Below, piece after piece: positions 48,977-57,764 of a stretch of DNA of 64,000 bases (positions are counted from its first letter, which is position 1; each line of letters opens with the position of its first letter). The notes under the pieces are model-generated. The model ran no database searches. It had not been told where the DNA came from and was given only the letters and a program-made list of their open reading frames with translations. Made by a program: the position numbers and the translations under genes. Origin of the DNA: Streptococcus pneumoniae (GTDB lineage Bacteria; Bacillota; Bacilli; Lactobacillales; Streptococcaceae); assembly GCF_001113365.1 (NCBI RefSeq), contig NZ_CKYA01000001.1, positions 69,501-133,500 of the forward strand. Reading direction: 5' to 3'.

Positions 48977-50250
48977 TGAAGATAAGTTGGAATGGATTTT
49001 CTAAAAAATCATACCAAGAGCGCCTCGAGCTGTTAAAAGCTCAGGCGCTCCTTAGTCCTGAGAGACAAGAGAGTTTGGAGCAGGATGAACAAGTCAGCTT
49101 GGCTGTTGCAGACCAGCTGAGTGAGAATGTGGTGGGAACTTTTTCTCTGCCTTATTCGCTGGTCCCAGAGGTTCTCGTTAACGGTCAGGAATACACCGTT
49201 CCCTATGTAACAGAAGAACCGTCCGTGGTTGCAGCGGCCAGCTATGCCAGTAAAATCATCAAGCGTGCAGGCGGTTTTACTGCACAAGTCCATCAGCGTC
49301 AGATGATTGGGCAGGTAGCTCTTTATCAAGTTGCTGAACCTGAACAAGCGCAAGAGAAGATTGCCAGCAAGAAAGCAGAACTCTTGGAACTTGCTAATCA
49401 AGCCTATCCTTCCATTGTTAAACGCGGGGGTGGGGCGCGTGATTTGCATGTAGAAGAGATTAAAGGTGAAACAGACTTTCTAGTTGTTTATCTCCATGTC
49501 GATACTCAAGAAGCCATGGGAGCCAATATGCTCAACACCATGCTGGAAGCCTTGAAACCAGTCTTAGAAGAACTCAGTCAGGGACAGAGTCTTATGGGGA
49601 TCCTGTCCAACTACGCGACTGATTCTCTGGTGACGGCAAGCTGTCGCCTCGCCTTTCGCTACTTGAGTCGCCAAAAGGATCAAGGACGAGAAATTGCGGA
49701 GAAAATTGCTTTGGCTAGTCAGTTTGCGCAGGCTGATCCTTATCGAGCTGCTACTCACAATAAAGGGATTTTTAATGGTATTGATGCCATTTTAATTGCC
49801 ACTGGTAATGACTGGCGTGCCATTGAGGCAGGGGCTCATGCTTTTGCCAGTCGAGACGGACATTACCAAGGTCTTAGTCAATGGACGCTGGATCTTGAAA
49901 GAGAAGAATTGGTCGGTGAGATGACCCTGCCTATTCCTGTGGCGACCAAGGGTGGCTCTATCGGTCTCAACCCTCGTGTAGCCCTCAGTCATGAACTACT
50001 GGGAAATCCTTCTGCCAAAGAATTAGCCCAGCTTATCGTGTCAATCGGTCTCGCCCAAAACTTTGCAGCCCTCAAAGCCTTGGTGAGTACAGGCATCCAG
50101 CAAGGCCACATGAAATTGCAGGCCAAATCCTTAGCACTCCTCGCAGGTGCTAGTGAGTCTGAAGTTGCTCCCCTAGTCGAGCAGCTTATCGCAGATAAAA
50201 CCTTTAACCTAGAGACTGCCCAGCGCTATCTAGAAAATTTAAGATCATAA
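48976..50250 (+). CDS. mvaA: Hydroxymethylglutaryl-CoA reductase (class II)
   Basis: 424-residue bacterial-type reductase yielding mevalonate for isoprenoids. Motifs: SENVVGTFSLP (catalytic Glu region) near residue 50, DTQEAMGANMLNTMLEALKP (DAMGxNM), and ALSHELLGNPSAKELAQLI. The last part carries the catalytic His region (QQGHMKLQ). Together with mvaS it starts the pathway; the kinases are not in this window. Confidence 0.94.
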   Translation: MKISWNGFSKKSYQERLELLKAQALLSPERQESLEQDEQVSLAVADQLSENVVGTFSLPYSLVPEVLVNGQEYTVPYVTEEPSVVAAASYASKIIKRAGGFTAQVHQRQMIGQVALYQVAEPEQAQEKIASKKAELLELANQAYPSIVKRGGGARDLHVEEIKGETDFLVVYLHVDTQEAMGANMLNTMLEALKPVLEELSQGQSLMGILSNYATDSLVTASCRLAFRYLSRQKDQGREIAEKIALASQFAQADPYRAATHNKGIFNGIDAILIATGNDWRAIEAGAHAFASRDGHYQGLSQWTLDLEREELVGEMTLPIPVATKGGSIGLNPRVALSHELLGNPSAKELAQLIVSIGLAQNFAALKALVSTGIQQGHMKLQAKSLALLAGASESEVAPLVEQLIADKTFNLETAQRYLENLRS

Positions 50251-50251
50251 A

Positions 50252-50280
50252 AAAACTCAGACAGATTGTTCTGAGTTTTC
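50252..50280 (+). terminator. mvaA terminator
   Basis: AAAACTCAG pairs with CTGAGTTTT around ACAGATTGTT; T run continues. Confidence 0.85.
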
Positions 50281-50287
50281 TTGTGCT

Positions 50288-50394
50288 TATACTCAATGAA
50301 AATCAAAGAGCAAACTAGGAAGCTAGCCGCAAGCTGTACTTGAGTACGGTAAGGCGACGCTGACGTGGTTTGAAGAGATTTTCGAAGAGTATTA
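50288..50394 (+). repeat. BOX element (A-C type, 107 bp)
   Basis: boxA (TATACTCAATGAAAATCAAA onwards) runs to about 50334, then boxC (GGTAAGGCGACGCTGACGTG and GAAGAGATTTTCGAAGAGTA). There is no boxB. Its final TTA (50392-50394) is the stop codon of scrR on the other strand. Confidence 0.93.
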
Positions 50395-51357
50395 AATACT
50401 TTTTCCTGGTAATAATGTAACTGGTAAAAAGTAACCAGTTGTCGCGACTTCCTTGCCTTCTATCTTCTGCAAGAGGAGGTCAACAGTGAGGCAGGCAATC
50501 TCTTCCAAGGGTTGTTTAATAGTAGCCAGTTGAGGATAGTAATTCTCAATAAAGTAGGTTCCATCATAGCCGATGACCTTGAGCTCTTTCGGGACAGAAA
50601 TGCCCAGTTCTTGAGCGATTTTAATGACCAGAATAGCTGTTAAGTCATCTGAAGCAAAAATGGCATCTGGTTTTTGACGGGTCAAGATATTCTTGATTTC
50701 CATTTCTTTTCTGACGGGCGAAAAGTCACTGGAAACATTGATAATAGGAGCTTTGGGGAGTACAGAAGCAAAACCAGCGTGGCGCAGTCCAGTTGGCGAA
50801 TTGGAATTGTCATTCCCTGTAATCATGATGATAGACTGGGCACCTGTCTTGACTAAGGTCTGGGCTGCGAGAACCCCACCAGCGTAGTTGTCAGAGGAAA
50901 CGACAGGAATGTCTGGTGACAGATTTCGGTCAAAGGAAATAATCGGCGCTGTCACACGATTGTAGTCTTCGATTCCCAAGTTGTGACTACCAGAAATGAT
51001 GCCGTCCACCTGATTGGCTTCGAGCATTTCGATGTACTCGCGTTCCTTTTCAGAGTCATGCTCACTGTTGCAGATGATGGTCTTGTAACCATTTTTGAAG
51101 AGTTGGTGTTCCAATTTATCAATCAATTCTGCATAGAAAACGTTAGAAATATTGGGGAAAATCAAGCCGATTAACTTAGCTGATTTTCCTTGTAGACTGC
51201 GAGCTAGGTTGTTGGGTTTATAGCCCAGTTCTCGCATGGCTTCATTAACCTTTTGAATGGTTTTTTCAGATAGATACCCTTTTTTATTGATAACCCGAGA
51301 AACGGTAGTAGGACTGACGCCTGCAAGTTTGGCGACATCAGTTAGTTTTGCGACCAT
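50392..51357 (-). CDS. scrR: Sucrose operon repressor (LacI family)
   Basis: 321 residues. N-terminal HTH KLTDVAKLAGVSPTTVSRVI, hinge NNLARSLQGKSAKLIGLI, and periplasmic-binding-like effector domain. It overlaps the end of scrB by 20 bases. The last codons and stop are formed by BOX sequence, so the natural end may once have differed. A LacI-type operator in the scrB promoter is its probable target. Confidence 0.92.
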   Translation of the reverse strand: MVAKLTDVAKLAGVSPTTVSRVINKKGYLSEKTIQKVNEAMRELGYKPNNLARSLQGKSAKLIGLIFPNISNVFYAELIDKLEHQLFKNGYKTIICNSEHDSEKEREYIEMLEANQVDGIISGSHNLGIEDYNRVTAPIISFDRNLSPDIPVVSSDNYAGGVLAAQTLVKTGAQSIIMITGNDNSNSPTGLRHAGFASVLPKAPIINVSSDFSPVRKEMEIKNILTRQKPDAIFASDDLTAILVIKIAQELGISVPKELKVIGYDGTYFIENYYPQLATIKQPLEEIACLTVDLLLQKIEGKEVATTGYFLPVTLLPGKSI

Positions 51358-52792
51358 AATCTAATTCATAGTAAGTTCCAGTTGGATTTCCAGATTTGAT
51401 GAGGATACCATTTTGGTCCGCATGTGGGAAGACACGACCAGAAAATACTTTTTCTCCTTTATTGATGAAAATTTCAAAGACAGAGTTATCGATGAAGATT
51501 GTAGCAGTAGTAGCCTGATGATCGATAGGGCAAGAGCGAGTTGTTCCAAATTCTTGGGCATACTGTTCACCAGCCTGGCTACGATCCACTGTCACTTGAC
51601 CATTTACAAGGTCAAAGTTGATGGAAAGTCCCTTTCCTTCTTGATCAGCAAGTAAGGTAATCTCGCTCTGGCTATTAGCTTCCAAGTTGAGTTCAAGTTC
51701 GTAAGTGTTCTTGGTTTGGGCACGGTTTGAGAAAGGTTCTTCAGAAGCACGAAGGTTCTTGATAGCTGCGACTGGGTATTGGTAGAGTTTGCCGTCTTTG
51801 ATAGTCAGTTCCTTGACCAAAGAGAAGGTTCCTTGGTGGTCAAAATGGTCAGATGGATATGAAACATCTGGCAAACCAAGCCAGCTGACAGCTAGAGCAC
51901 GTCCATCAGGAGCGTTAAAAGCTTGAGTTGCATAGGCTTCGAAACCATAGTCCATGTTTTGAAGTTGAGATACATCTACCATTTTAGCATTTTCAGGGTC
52001 AAAGGAAGCCCCAATCTTATACATATTTGGATAGATATTGTCGTAGTCTAGAACTTTCTTATCCAATCCTTGTGGGCAGTAGAGAAGGACAGGTTGCTCC
52101 CCTACAAAGACCAGATTTGGACATTCCATCATGTAGGCAGTACGGTCGTTAGCAAAGTCAAGGTTGCCAACGGCTTGCCAGTTTGTATAGTCGTTGTCTA
52201 TAGACTTGTAGAGACGGACGAAGCCTTTTTTCTCCAAGTCCTGTCCACCGACGATAGCATAGTATTGACCCTTGAAGTTAAAAATTTGCGGATCACGGAA
52301 GTGGTCAGTAGAGTCTGCTGGCTGGTCGATCAAGATCTTGTCAATCTTGGTAATCTTGCCATCCTTATCCATCAAAGCTCCAATCTGGTATGGGTGACGG
52401 ATCCAGTTTTCATCGCGGACATTTCCTGTATAAAATAGGAACAAGTTATCGCCAAACTGCATGGCAGAACCAGAGTAGGCACCGTGGCTATCTAATGGAG
52501 TATCAGGCAAAACTTTGACACCAGTTTCTGTGAAGTGAACCAAATCATCGCTTTCCAATTGCACCCAAGATTTTAAACCGTGGGCTGCACCAAAAGGAAA
52601 GTTCTGATAAAAAATAATCCACTTCCCATCAAAGTAAGAAAAGCCATTTGGGTCGTTGAGAAGTCCTGTTTTTGGCTCAACATGGTAATGAGTATGCCAT
52701 GGAGATTGTGCCATATTTTTCTTTATATTTTGAATTTCTTCTTGCGTCCAATCTTGATAAAGTCTGTAACGACGCTCAGTTGTCCATTCCAT
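51338..52792 (-). CDS. scrB: Sucrose-6-phosphate hydrolase (GH32)
   Basis: 484-residue cytosolic enzyme that splits sucrose 6-phosphate into glucose 6-phosphate and fructose. GH32 motifs: nucleophile in LLNDPNGFSYFDGKW near residue 45, FRDPQIF near 164, and the acid in MMECPNLVF near 220. GGAGG nine bases before ATG 52792. ScrR follows in the same transcript. Confidence 0.95.
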   Translation of the reverse strand: MEWTTERRYRLYQDWTQEEIQNIKKNMAQSPWHTHYHVEPKTGLLNDPNGFSYFDGKWIIFYQNFPFGAAHGLKSWVQLESDDLVHFTETGVKVLPDTPLDSHGAYSGSAMQFGDNLFLFYTGNVRDENWIRHPYQIGALMDKDGKITKIDKILIDQPADSTDHFRDPQIFNFKGQYYAIVGGQDLEKKGFVRLYKSIDNDYTNWQAVGNLDFANDRTAYMMECPNLVFVGEQPVLLYCPQGLDKKVLDYDNIYPNMYKIGASFDPENAKMVDVSQLQNMDYGFEAYATQAFNAPDGRALAVSWLGLPDVSYPSDHFDHQGTFSLVKELTIKDGKLYQYPVAAIKNLRASEEPFSNRAQTKNTYELELNLEANSQSEITLLADQEGKGLSINFDLVNGQVTVDRSQAGEQYAQEFGTTRSCPIDHQATTATIFIDNSVFEIFINKGEKVFSGRVFPHADQNGILIKSGNPTGTYYELDYGRKTN

Positions 52793-52825
52793 TCATTCAT
52801 TCCTCCAAAAATCTTATCACTTTTA

Positions 52826-52854
52826 ATAGTAACCGTTTTCGGTAAAAAATGCAA
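52826..52854 (-). promoter_or_regulatory. scrBR promoter with ScrR operator
   Basis: On the minus strand, TTGCAT (52849-52854), 17 bases, TACTAT (52826-52831). The spacer holds the LacI-type palindrome ACCGAAAACGGT (52832-52843), so repressor bound here blocks the promoter. Confidence 0.8.
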
Positions 52855-53076
52855 GCCTTTTATGTTAAAAAAGAGAAAAAACTGTCAAACGATTATCATA
52901 AAACAAATGTAGGAAATCGATCAACTTTTCAATAAAATATGAAAGATAATGAAATGAAATCCTTTTGAACTCAGATTCTAAACTTATTTTTTCAAGGAAT
53001 ACCTGATAAAACAGTCAAAAACAATCTATCTAAAGCGTGCCCACTAAGTGGATAGAATATTTTTTCTGCAAAACGC

Positions 53077-53136
53077 TTGACATATTTCTAAAACATGATA
53101 AAATAATAGTCGTAAGGGCGGATAAAATCGCTTTCA
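53077..53136 (+). promoter_or_regulatory. scrA promoter and downstream cre-like site
   Basis: TTGACA (53077-53082), 16 bases, TAAAAT (53099-53104), extended by TGA. Between promoter and start lies TAAAATCGCTTTCA (53123-53136), near the catabolite (CcpA cre) consensus on the minus strand, TGAAAGCGATTTTA. It could also be a ScrR half-site variant. Preferred sugars would then repress scrA. Confidence 0.68.
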
Positions 53137-53173
53137 AACAAGAACAAAAATTTATATAAGGAGATTTTTGCAA

Positions 53174-55060
53174 ATGAACAATCAGGAAATTGCAAAAAAA
53201 GTCATCGATGCCTTGGGCGGACGTGAAAATGTCAACAGTGTTGCCCACTGTGCGACTCGTCTTCGTGTCATGGTCAAAGATGAAGGAAAAATCAATAAAG
53301 AAGTGATTGAGAACTTGGAAAAAGTTCAAGGTGCTTTCTTTAACTCAGGTCAATACCAAATCATCTTTGGTACTGGTACAGTTAACAAAATGTACGATGA
53401 AGTTGTTGCACTTGGTTTGCCAACATCATCTAAAGATGACATGAAAGCAGAAGCTGCCAAACAAGGGAACTGGTTCCAACGTGCTATCCGTACTTTCGGT
53501 GACGTTTTCGTTCCAATCATCCCAGTTATCGTAGCGACAGGTCTTTTCATGGGTGTGCGTGGTCTTTTCAACGCTCTTGAAATGCCACTTCCAGGTGACT
53601 TTGCAACTTACACACAAATTTTGACAGATACAGCCTTTATCATCTTGCCAGGTTTGGTTGTGTGGTCAACCTTCCGTGTATTCGGTGGAAATCCTGCCGT
53701 TGGTATCGTTCTAGGTATGATGCTTGTTTCTGGCTCACTTCCAAACGCTTGGGCAGTTGCTCAAGGTGGTGAAGTAACTGCTATGAACTTCTTTGGTTTC
53801 ATCCCTGTTGTTGGTTTGCAAGGTTCAGTTCTTCCAGCCTTCATCATCGGGGTTGTCGGAGCTAAATTTGAAAAAGCTGTCCGCAAGGTTGTTCCAGATG
53901 TTATTGACCTCTTGGTAACACCATTCGTGACACTTTTGGTCATGTCAATTCTTGGACTCTTTGTCATTGGACCAGTCTTCCACGTTGTTGAAAACTACAT
54001 CCTTATCGCTACAAAAGCGATCCTTAGCTTGCCATTTGGTCTTGGTGGTTTCTTGATTGGTGGGGTTCACCAATTGATCGTCGTGTCAGGTGTGCACCAC
54101 ATCTTCAACTTACTTGAAGTTCAATTGCTTGCTACTGACCATGCTAACCCATTCAACGCGATCATCACAGCTGCTATGACAGCCCAAGGTGCTGCGACTG
54201 TTGCGGTTGGTGTTAAAACTAAAAATCCAAAACTGAAAACACTTGCTTTCCCAGCTGCTCTTTCTGCCTTCCTCGGTATTACAGAGCCTGCTATCTTCGG
54301 GGTGAACTTGCGCTTCCGTAAACCATTCTTCCTTTCATTGATTGCTGGTGCAATCGGTGGTGGATTGGCTTCTATCCTTGGACTTGCAGGTAATGGTAGT
54401 GGTATCACCATCATCCCTGGTACAATGCTTTATGTTGGTAACGGACAACTTGTACAATACATTCTTATGGTAGCTGTATCATTTGCCCTTGGTTTTGCCC
54501 TTACTTACATGTTTGGTTATGAGGACGAAGAAGAAGTTGCTACTGAAGCGACTACAGAACGTTTGGTTCAAGAAGAAACAACTGGCAACATTCCAGCAGC
54601 CCTTCAAAATGAAACACTTGTAACTCCTATCGTCGGTGATGTTGTAGCTCTTGCTGATGTTAATGACCCTGTTTTCTCAAGCGGAGCTATGGGACAAGGT
54701 ATCGCTGTGAAACCAAGTCAAGGTGTGGTATATGCACCAGCTGATGCTGAAGTTTCAATTGCCTTTCCAACAGGACACGCTTTTGGCTTGAAAACAACTG
54801 ATGGTGCTGAAGTTTTGATCCACGTTGGTATCGACACTGTAACAATGAACGGTGACGGTTTTGAAGCAAAAGTTGCTCAAGGTGACAAGGTTAAAGCTGG
54901 CGATGTTCTTGGAACATTTGACTCAAACAAAATCGCTGCAGCTGGTCTTGATGATACAACAATGGTTATCGTTACAAACACAGCTGACTACGCTTCAGTA
55001 GCTCCAGTCGCAACAGGTTCAGTTGCGAAGGGGGATGCTGTGATCGAAGTGAAAATCTAA
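53174..55060 (+). CDS. scrA: Sucrose PTS transporter, EIIBCA
   Basis: 628-residue sucrose phosphotransferase. Order of domains: EIIB (residues 1-85, phospho-Cys in VAHCATRLRV), EIIC membrane part (about 105-455), EIIA (about 490-628) with phospho-His in EVLIHVGIDTVTMNG. AAGGAG precedes ATG 53174; TTG 53168 is an alternative. Divergent from scrBR. All three domains are intact. Confidence 0.93.
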   Translation: MNNQEIAKKVIDALGGRENVNSVAHCATRLRVMVKDEGKINKEVIENLEKVQGAFFNSGQYQIIFGTGTVNKMYDEVVALGLPTSSKDDMKAEAAKQGNWFQRAIRTFGDVFVPIIPVIVATGLFMGVRGLFNALEMPLPGDFATYTQILTDTAFIILPGLVVWSTFRVFGGNPAVGIVLGMMLVSGSLPNAWAVAQGGEVTAMNFFGFIPVVGLQGSVLPAFIIGVVGAKFEKAVRKVVPDVIDLLVTPFVTLLVMSILGLFVIGPVFHVVENYILIATKAILSLPFGLGGFLIGGVHQLIVVSGVHHIFNLLEVQLLATDHANPFNAIITAAMTAQGAATVAVGVKTKNPKLKTLAFPAALSAFLGITEPAIFGVNLRFRKPFFLSLIAGAIGGGLASILGLAGNGSGITIIPGTMLYVGNGQLVQYILMVAVSFALGFALTYMFGYEDEEEVATEATTERLVQEETTGNIPAALQNETLVTPIVGDVVALADVNDPVFSSGAMGQGIAVKPSQGVVYAPADAEVSIAFPTGHAFGLKTTDGAEVLIHVGIDTVTMNGDGFEAKVAQGDKVKAGDVLGTFDSNKIAAAGLDDTTMVIVTNTADYASVAPVATGSVAKGDAVIEVKI

Positions 55061-55078
55061 TCAATCCTCTCTAATGTG

Positions 55079-55110
55079 AAAACGAACAAATGACATGTTT
55101 GTTCGTTTTT
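55079..55110 (+). terminator. scrA terminator
   Basis: AAAACGAACAAA pairs with TTTGTTCGTTTT, followed by T residues. scrK then has its own promoter. Confidence 0.87.
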
Positions 55111-55159
55111 GCTTGAATGGTAAGATTTACAGAGGAAAATCTAAAAAATAGAGAAATTT

Positions 55160-55188
55160 AGACTTTCGAAATATGCTATAATAAAGAA
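55160..55188 (+). promoter_or_regulatory. scrK promoter (extended -10)
   Basis: ATGCTATAAT upstream of scrK gives TGCTATAAT, an extended -10. The -35 is poor (TTTCGA). The ribosome site AAGAGG follows. Confidence 0.65.
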
Positions 55189-55209
55189 AATAAAAACAAG
55201 AGGTTTATC

Positions 55210-56097
55210 ATGACAAAATTATATGGAAGCTTGGAAGCGGGCGGTACAAAGTTTGTCTGTGCTGTCGGTGATGAAAACTTTAACGTTGTAGAAAAAACGC
55301 AATTTCCAACGACAACTCCAATCGAAACAATCGATAAAACCATCGAGTTCTTCTCAAAATTCGATAACCTTGCTGGTCTTGCAGTCGGTTCATTTGGTCC
55401 GATTGATATTGACAAAAACTCAAAAACCTATGGCTTTATCACGACGACTCCAAAACCAAACTGGGCAAATGTGGACTTACTTGGTGCCCTTCGTCGCGCC
55501 CTCAACGTGCCAATGTACTTCACTACAGACGTAAACAGCTCTGCTTATGGTGAAGTGGTTGCCCGTAATAATGCTGGTGGCCGTATCGAAAACTTGGTTT
55601 ACTACACAATCGGTACAGGTATCGGTGCAGGTGTCATCCAACGTGGTGAGTTTATCGGTGGTGTGGGTCACCCTGAAATGGGTCATTATTATGTTGCTAG
55701 ACACCCAATGGATATTGAAAAAGAATTCAACGGTGTTTGTCCTTTCCATAAGGGATGTCTGGAAGGCTATGCAGCTGGTCCAAGTTTGGAAGCTCGTACA
55801 GGTGTACGTGGGGAAAACATTGAACTCAACAACCCTGTTTGGGATGTCCAAGCCTACTATATCGCTCAAGCTGCGGTTAATGCGACAGTGACTTTCCGCC
55901 CAGACGTGATTGTCTTTGGTGGAGGTGTCATGGCTCAACAACACATGCTGGACCGTGTCCGTGAGAAATTTACAGCTCTTCTCAATGGTTATCTACCAGT
56001 ACCTGATGTGCGTGACTATATCGTGACTCCAGCAGTCGCAGGAAATGGTTCTGCTACTCTTGGGAACTTTGTTCTTGCAAAAGAAGTTTCAAAATAA
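55210..56097 (+). CDS. scrK: Fructokinase (ROK family)
   Basis: Phosphorylates the fructose released by ScrB. The 295-residue protein has LEAGGTKFVCAVG (phosphate loop) at the start, YTIGTGIGAGVIQRGE near residue 132, the zinc site in GHPEMGHYYV and CPFHKGCLEGYAAG near 150-195. AAGAGG precedes ATG 55210. Completes the sucrose regulon. Confidence 0.94.
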   Translation: MTKLYGSLEAGGTKFVCAVGDENFNVVEKTQFPTTTPIETIDKTIEFFSKFDNLAGLAVGSFGPIDIDKNSKTYGFITTTPKPNWANVDLLGALRRALNVPMYFTTDVNSSAYGEVVARNNAGGRIENLVYYTIGTGIGAGVIQRGEFIGGVGHPEMGHYYVARHPMDIEKEFNGVCPFHKGCLEGYAAGPSLEARTGVRGENIELNNPVWDVQAYYIAQAAVNATVTFRPDVIVFGGGVMAQQHMLDRVREKFTALLNGYLPVPDVRDYIVTPAVAGNGSATLGNFVLAKEVSK

Positions 56098-56102
56098 AGC
56101 AC

Positions 56103-56134
56103 AAAATCCGCTTGGAAAACCAAACGGATTTTTT
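56103..56134 (+). terminator. scrK terminator
   Basis: AAAATCCG pairs with CGGATTTT around a CTTGG..CCAAA inner stem; T run follows. Also near the end of the convergent gene. Confidence 0.85.
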
Positions 56135-56139
56135 ACATG

Positions 56140-56757
56140 TCAAAGCATTTGCCAGAAAAAGTCAATAATATAGGTCAGACCGTAGGTATAAACCACGAGG
56201 GTAAAGGGTTTGGTCAGAATGATGATGGTCATATAGCGCTTGAAACTCATCTTGGTTAAGGCAGCCAGCATACAGAGAAAGTCAGCTGGACTAATGGGCC
56301 AAATCATCATAAAGATAAAGAAACGGTCAAAACGATTGCCCTTATCCAGCCAGCCGATATACTTGTCATAGGTGCGTTTGCTGACGACAGACTGGACAAA
56401 GGCAGCTCCATAGAGGCGCACTAGATAAAAGATAATGGCACAGCCAATGACAATGCCGATATAGTTGTAGATCGTACCGATGATGTGCCCGTAGATAAAG
56501 ACCCCGGCCACCGAGGTCAAGGCTCCTGGAATGATAGGGACGACAGTCTGTAAAATCTGTAAAAAGATAAAGAGAGGTGGCCCCCAGATACCTGCCTGCT
56601 GGATAAAAGCAGAGAGGGTTTCCTTAGACTGTAAAATCCCAGCCTGATAAGCCCAAATACAGAAAATCAAACTCCCAACCCCACCGACAATCGATGAGAT
56701 ATTGATAACTCGCTGCAGAAGGGGAGAAACAGCTTTCATTTGTTTATCCTGTGACAT
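56140..56757 (-). CDS. TVP38/TMEM64 (VTT-domain) membrane protein
   Basis: 205 residues, about five membrane segments. VTT-domain hallmarks: LQTVVPIIPGALTSVAGVFIYG (residues around 68-89) and the F-x-x-R region RFFIFMMIWPISPADFL. Family function is unsettled (lipid scrambling is suggested for relatives). Start ATG 56757; the ribosome site AGGAG is five bases ahead. Confidence 0.86.
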   Translation of the reverse strand: MSQDKQMKAVSPLLQRVINISSIVGGVGSLIFCIWAYQAGILQSKETLSAFIQQAGIWGPPLFIFLQILQTVVPIIPGALTSVAGVFIYGHIIGTIYNYIGIVIGCAIIFYLVRLYGAAFVQSVVSKRTYDKYIGWLDKGNRFDRFFIFMMIWPISPADFLCMLAALTKMSFKRYMTIIILTKPFTLVVYTYGLTYIIDFFWQML

Positions 56758-57158
56758 GTAAACTCCTCATAGATAGTATAACTCTACTATACCATATTTT
56801 GGAGGAGAAAGGGGGAATGAGTGTTTTTTGATAAGGAATAGATAGGAAGATAGACCTTCGAGATTTAGAACAGGTTTATTACTTAAAGTTTAAATGTATT
56901 CTAAGATTAGAATAATCGCAATTCCATAAATTTAAAAGCATTCTAAGTTTCGAATAGCTTATCTGATATAATTTTGAGGCATTCGAGCTTTTGAATAGTC
57001 ATCTTCTCTAAAGTTTAGATGTGTTCTGAAGCTAGAAAGACTAGAATCTAAAAATAATAAGAGTCTCTCTGATGGACGTAATTTATGTCTAGTATGAATC
57101 TTTTGAATCGTTAGTTAATTTTAATATTAATCAGTTCTGAAATAATTATTAAATATAG
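56758..57158. other. AT-rich non-coding region with four degenerate repeats
   Basis: No gene of note is seen in these 400 bases. Between 56884 and 57039 a unit of about 30 bases occurs four times with starts about 40 to 44 bases apart. The left part contains the promoter of the VTT gene near 56780-56795. Confidence 0.5.
56884..57039 (+). repeat. Four degenerate direct repeats, about 42-bp period
   Basis: Units: TTTAAATGTATTCTAAGATT (56889), TTTAAAAGCATTCTAAGTTT (56931), TTTTGAGGCATTCGAGCTTT (56972), GTTTAGATGTGTTCTGAAGC (57012). Each is followed by a GAAT- or GAAA-type arm, so each unit is also a weak palindrome (ATTCTAAG..GAATA). Regular spacing of about four helical turns suggests a protein-binding array or a relic of one. 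Nothing else recognisable. Confidence 0.55.
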
Positions 57159-57450
57159 TTAGATGGTGAATGAATTATTGCTAAATTTCGAGTTCAAGTT
57201 AGCCATCCAGAAGTCTTCCCTGGGGGACTTGTATTTCAGGCATTTTTTAGGATAGTTGTTAATCCACTTTTCGATGAATGCGATTTCTTTGGGAGTCGTT
57301 TTCTTAGTTCCCTTAGGTAACCATCTACGAATGAGCCTGTTGTGATTTTCATTAGATCCTATAGGAGTGTGCATAATAGATATCATCCTTAGAAAACATA
57401 TCGGACAGGCGATTGAATTCCGTTCCGTCCATTAGTGGATAAAGGATTAC
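57159..57450 (-). pseudogene. IS30-family transposase remnant
   Basis: Reading on the minus strand, LMDGTEFNRLSDMFSKDDIY then YAHSY, followed in another frame by GSNENHNRLIRRWLPKGTKK and INNYPKKCLKYKSPREDF. These are the C-terminal DDE region of IS30-type transposases (DNGxEF, YFAHPY, ERGSNEN, PRKCLGYKTP). The catalytic Asp motif is damaged and a frame break of about a dozen bases lost lies near 57360. The N-terminal two thirds is missing, so it is dead. Confidence 0.8.
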
Positions 57451-57764
57451 TTCTTCTTGAAATGATAGATGAACTTGTTTCTTATAAAAAATGTTGTCTG
57501 AAATTATTCGCTTTTTTCCAGAAGTTTTAGAGGAAGAGAACTTTATGGGGAAAAAGGAGTTACTCAAATAACAATTCAGGATCAAAAATAGACAGTTGAG
57601 GAGCAGAGTGGATAAATTAAGTTTACTACTGTATAATGGATTTATCACTAAAAACGCTCCATGCCATATTTTACATAGCATTAGTCTTCTAAAAATGGAC
57701 AGAAATCATTGTAAAGGCTATCAAAAAGGAGTATAATGAGTGAAAGAAATTTCGGAGGTTAAAG
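57451..57764. other. Non-coding stretch upstream of the NatAB-like operon
   Basis: No reliable gene. A minus-strand frame reaches to 57681 but only its end (the transposase remnant) makes sense. The right end carries GGAGG, the ribosome site for the gene at 57765, and TATAATG near 57733, a likely -10. Confidence 0.4.

Noticed and set aside
50288..50394. RUP element
   Set aside because: The imperfect inverted ends and 107-bp length at first suggested RUP, but the boxA and boxC sequences (including the block used for BOX-PCR) identify BOX.
56884..57039. CRISPR array
   Set aside because: Only four degenerate units, 'spacers' of about 12 bases, and no cas genes.
57451..57681. Intact minus-strand gene ahead of the IS30 tail
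   Set aside because: Translation is low-complexity hydrophobic sequence with no family features; probably noise in decayed DNA.
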